Shown one piece after another: positions 42,180 through 42,798 of a stretch of 42,798 nt of DNA. The notes below the pieces were generated by a model. The model was given only the letters and a program-made list of their open reading frames with translations. It ran no database searches and was not told the origin of the DNA. Location of the stretch: positions 1 to 42,798 of the forward strand of contig JAGALZ010000029.1 of assembly GCA_017848055.1 (NCBI GenBank), written 5' to 3'. Made by a program: the position numbers and the translations under genes. Position 1 is the first letter of the stretch. Every line of letters begins with the position of its first letter. The DNA is from Oscillospiraceae bacterium. GTDB taxonomy: Bacteria; Bacillota; Clostridia; Oscillospirales; Ruminococcaceae.

Positions 42180-42798
42180 ATGTCAGTTAAAGTTGCAATC
42201 AATGGTTTCGGCCGTATCGGTCGTCTTGCATTCAGACAGATGTTTGGTGCAGAAGGTTATGAAGTAGTTGCTATCAACGACCTCACAAAGCCTTCAATGC
42301 TCGCTCAGCTTCTCAAGTACGATACAGCTCAGGGCGGCTACTGCGGTAAGATTGGTGAAAACCTTCACACTGTAGAGGCTGATGACGAAGCTGGTACAAT
42401 CACAGTTGACGGCAAGACTCTCAAGATTTACGCTATGGCTAACGCTGCAGAGCTCCCATGGGGCGAAATCGGTGTTGACGTAGTTCTCGAGTGCACAGGC
42501 TTCTACTGCTCAAAGGCTAAGTCCCAGGCTCATATCGATGCTGGTGCTAAGAAGGTTGTTATTTCTGCTCCTGCAGGCAATGACCTCCCAACAATCGTTT
42601 ACTCTGTAAATGAGAACACACTCACAGCTGAAGATACAATTATCTCTGCTGCATCCTGCACAACAAACTGCCTCGCTCCAATGGCTAAGGCTCTCAATGA
42701 CTATGCTCCAATCCAGAGCGGCATCATGAGCACAATCCACGCTTACACAGGCGACCAGATGATTCTCGACGGCCCACACAGAAAGGGTGACATGAGAA
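42180..42798 (+). CDS. gapA: Glyceraldehyde-3-phosphate dehydrogenase, truncated by the window
   Basis: The first 206 residues of a normal GAPDH. It oxidises glyceraldehyde-3-phosphate in glycolysis. The NAD-binding [14 protein letters not shown] (7-20) and the active-site [15 protein letters not shown] with the catalytic Cys are present, as is [17 protein letters not shown]. The gene continues past the right edge without sign of damage. AGGAGG lies 8 bases before the ATG. Codon use is strongly biased, as expected for a highly expressed gene. Confidence 0.97.
   Translation, partial: MSVKVAINGFGRIGRLAFRQMFGAEGYEVVAINDLTKPSMLAQLLKYDTAQGGYCGKIGENLHTVEADDEAGTITVDGKTLKIYAMANAAELPWGEIGVDVVLECTGFYCSKAKSQAHIDAGAKKVVISAPAGNDLPTIVYSVNENTLTAEDTIISAASCTTNCLAPMAKALNDYAPIQSGIMSTIHAYTGDQMILDGPHRKGDMR

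Overview
This window looks like a chromosomal segment of a spore-forming Gram-positive anaerobe of the class Clostridia, most likely Oscillospiraceae/Ruminococcus-like. That placement is inferred from gene content, not computed. The pointers are a complete germination-receptor operon (gerA-gerB-gerC), an Asp23-FakA pair, NrdR, a fused SecDF, lipoprotein signals of Gram-positive type, strong AGGAGG ribosome sites, frequent GTG/TTG starts, and sigma-A promoters, several with a TTGCAA -35.

Layout. (1) 1-323: one end of an insertion sequence running off the left edge, then an unexplained 20-bp inverted repeat and two hairpins, the last being the terminator of the next operon. (2) 324-6160, minus strand: asp23-like gene plus fakA, then the germination receptor operon. 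(3) 6262-8175, plus: DUF421 and DUF4363 membrane proteins, divergent from the ger operon, and a TIM-barrel sugar isomerase with a consensus promoter. (4) 8176-19835, plus: housekeeping genes (a small DUF6514-like protein behind an array of Spo0A-box-like sites, nrdR, secDF, a sugar-binding lipoprotein, a Lys/Glu/Pro-tailed membrane protein, trpS, an FtsX-type ABC permease, a small membrane protein, ychF). (5) 19859-23907: five consecutive paralogous membrane proteins with DUF3592-like domains; two carry long YNPNx pentapeptide tails. A MacB/LolD-type ATPase follows. This array is the best candidate for an undescribed system. (6) 24898-40718: a 15-gene surface polysaccharide locus behind its own promoter: aminotransferase, priming sugar transferase, acetyltransferase, three glycosyltransferases, Wzy-like polymerase, an iron-sulfur F420-hydrogenase-beta-like protein, pyruvyl transferase, Wzx-like flippase, the CapE-CapF-CapG route to UDP-N-acetyl-L-fucosamine, and a PF14907-like nucleotidyltransferase. 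Its middle (about 27.4-36.1 kb) is visibly more AT-rich than the flanks, suggesting a swapped-in cassette. (7) 40735-42798: a long hairpin between convergent genes, a minus-strand histidine-kinase-like protein with no phosphoacceptor histidine at the usual place, and the start of gapA, cut by the window end.

How the genes fit together: the polysaccharide locus holds priming, sugar modification, assembly, polymerisation and export in one direction, but no chain-length regulator or tyrosine kinase. The ger operon and Spo0A-like boxes support sporulation. The FtsX permease and the ABC ATPase could be one transporter whose two genes are now 5.7 kb apart, separated mainly by ychF and the DUF3592 array. 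All family names come from reading the sequence; no database search was run.
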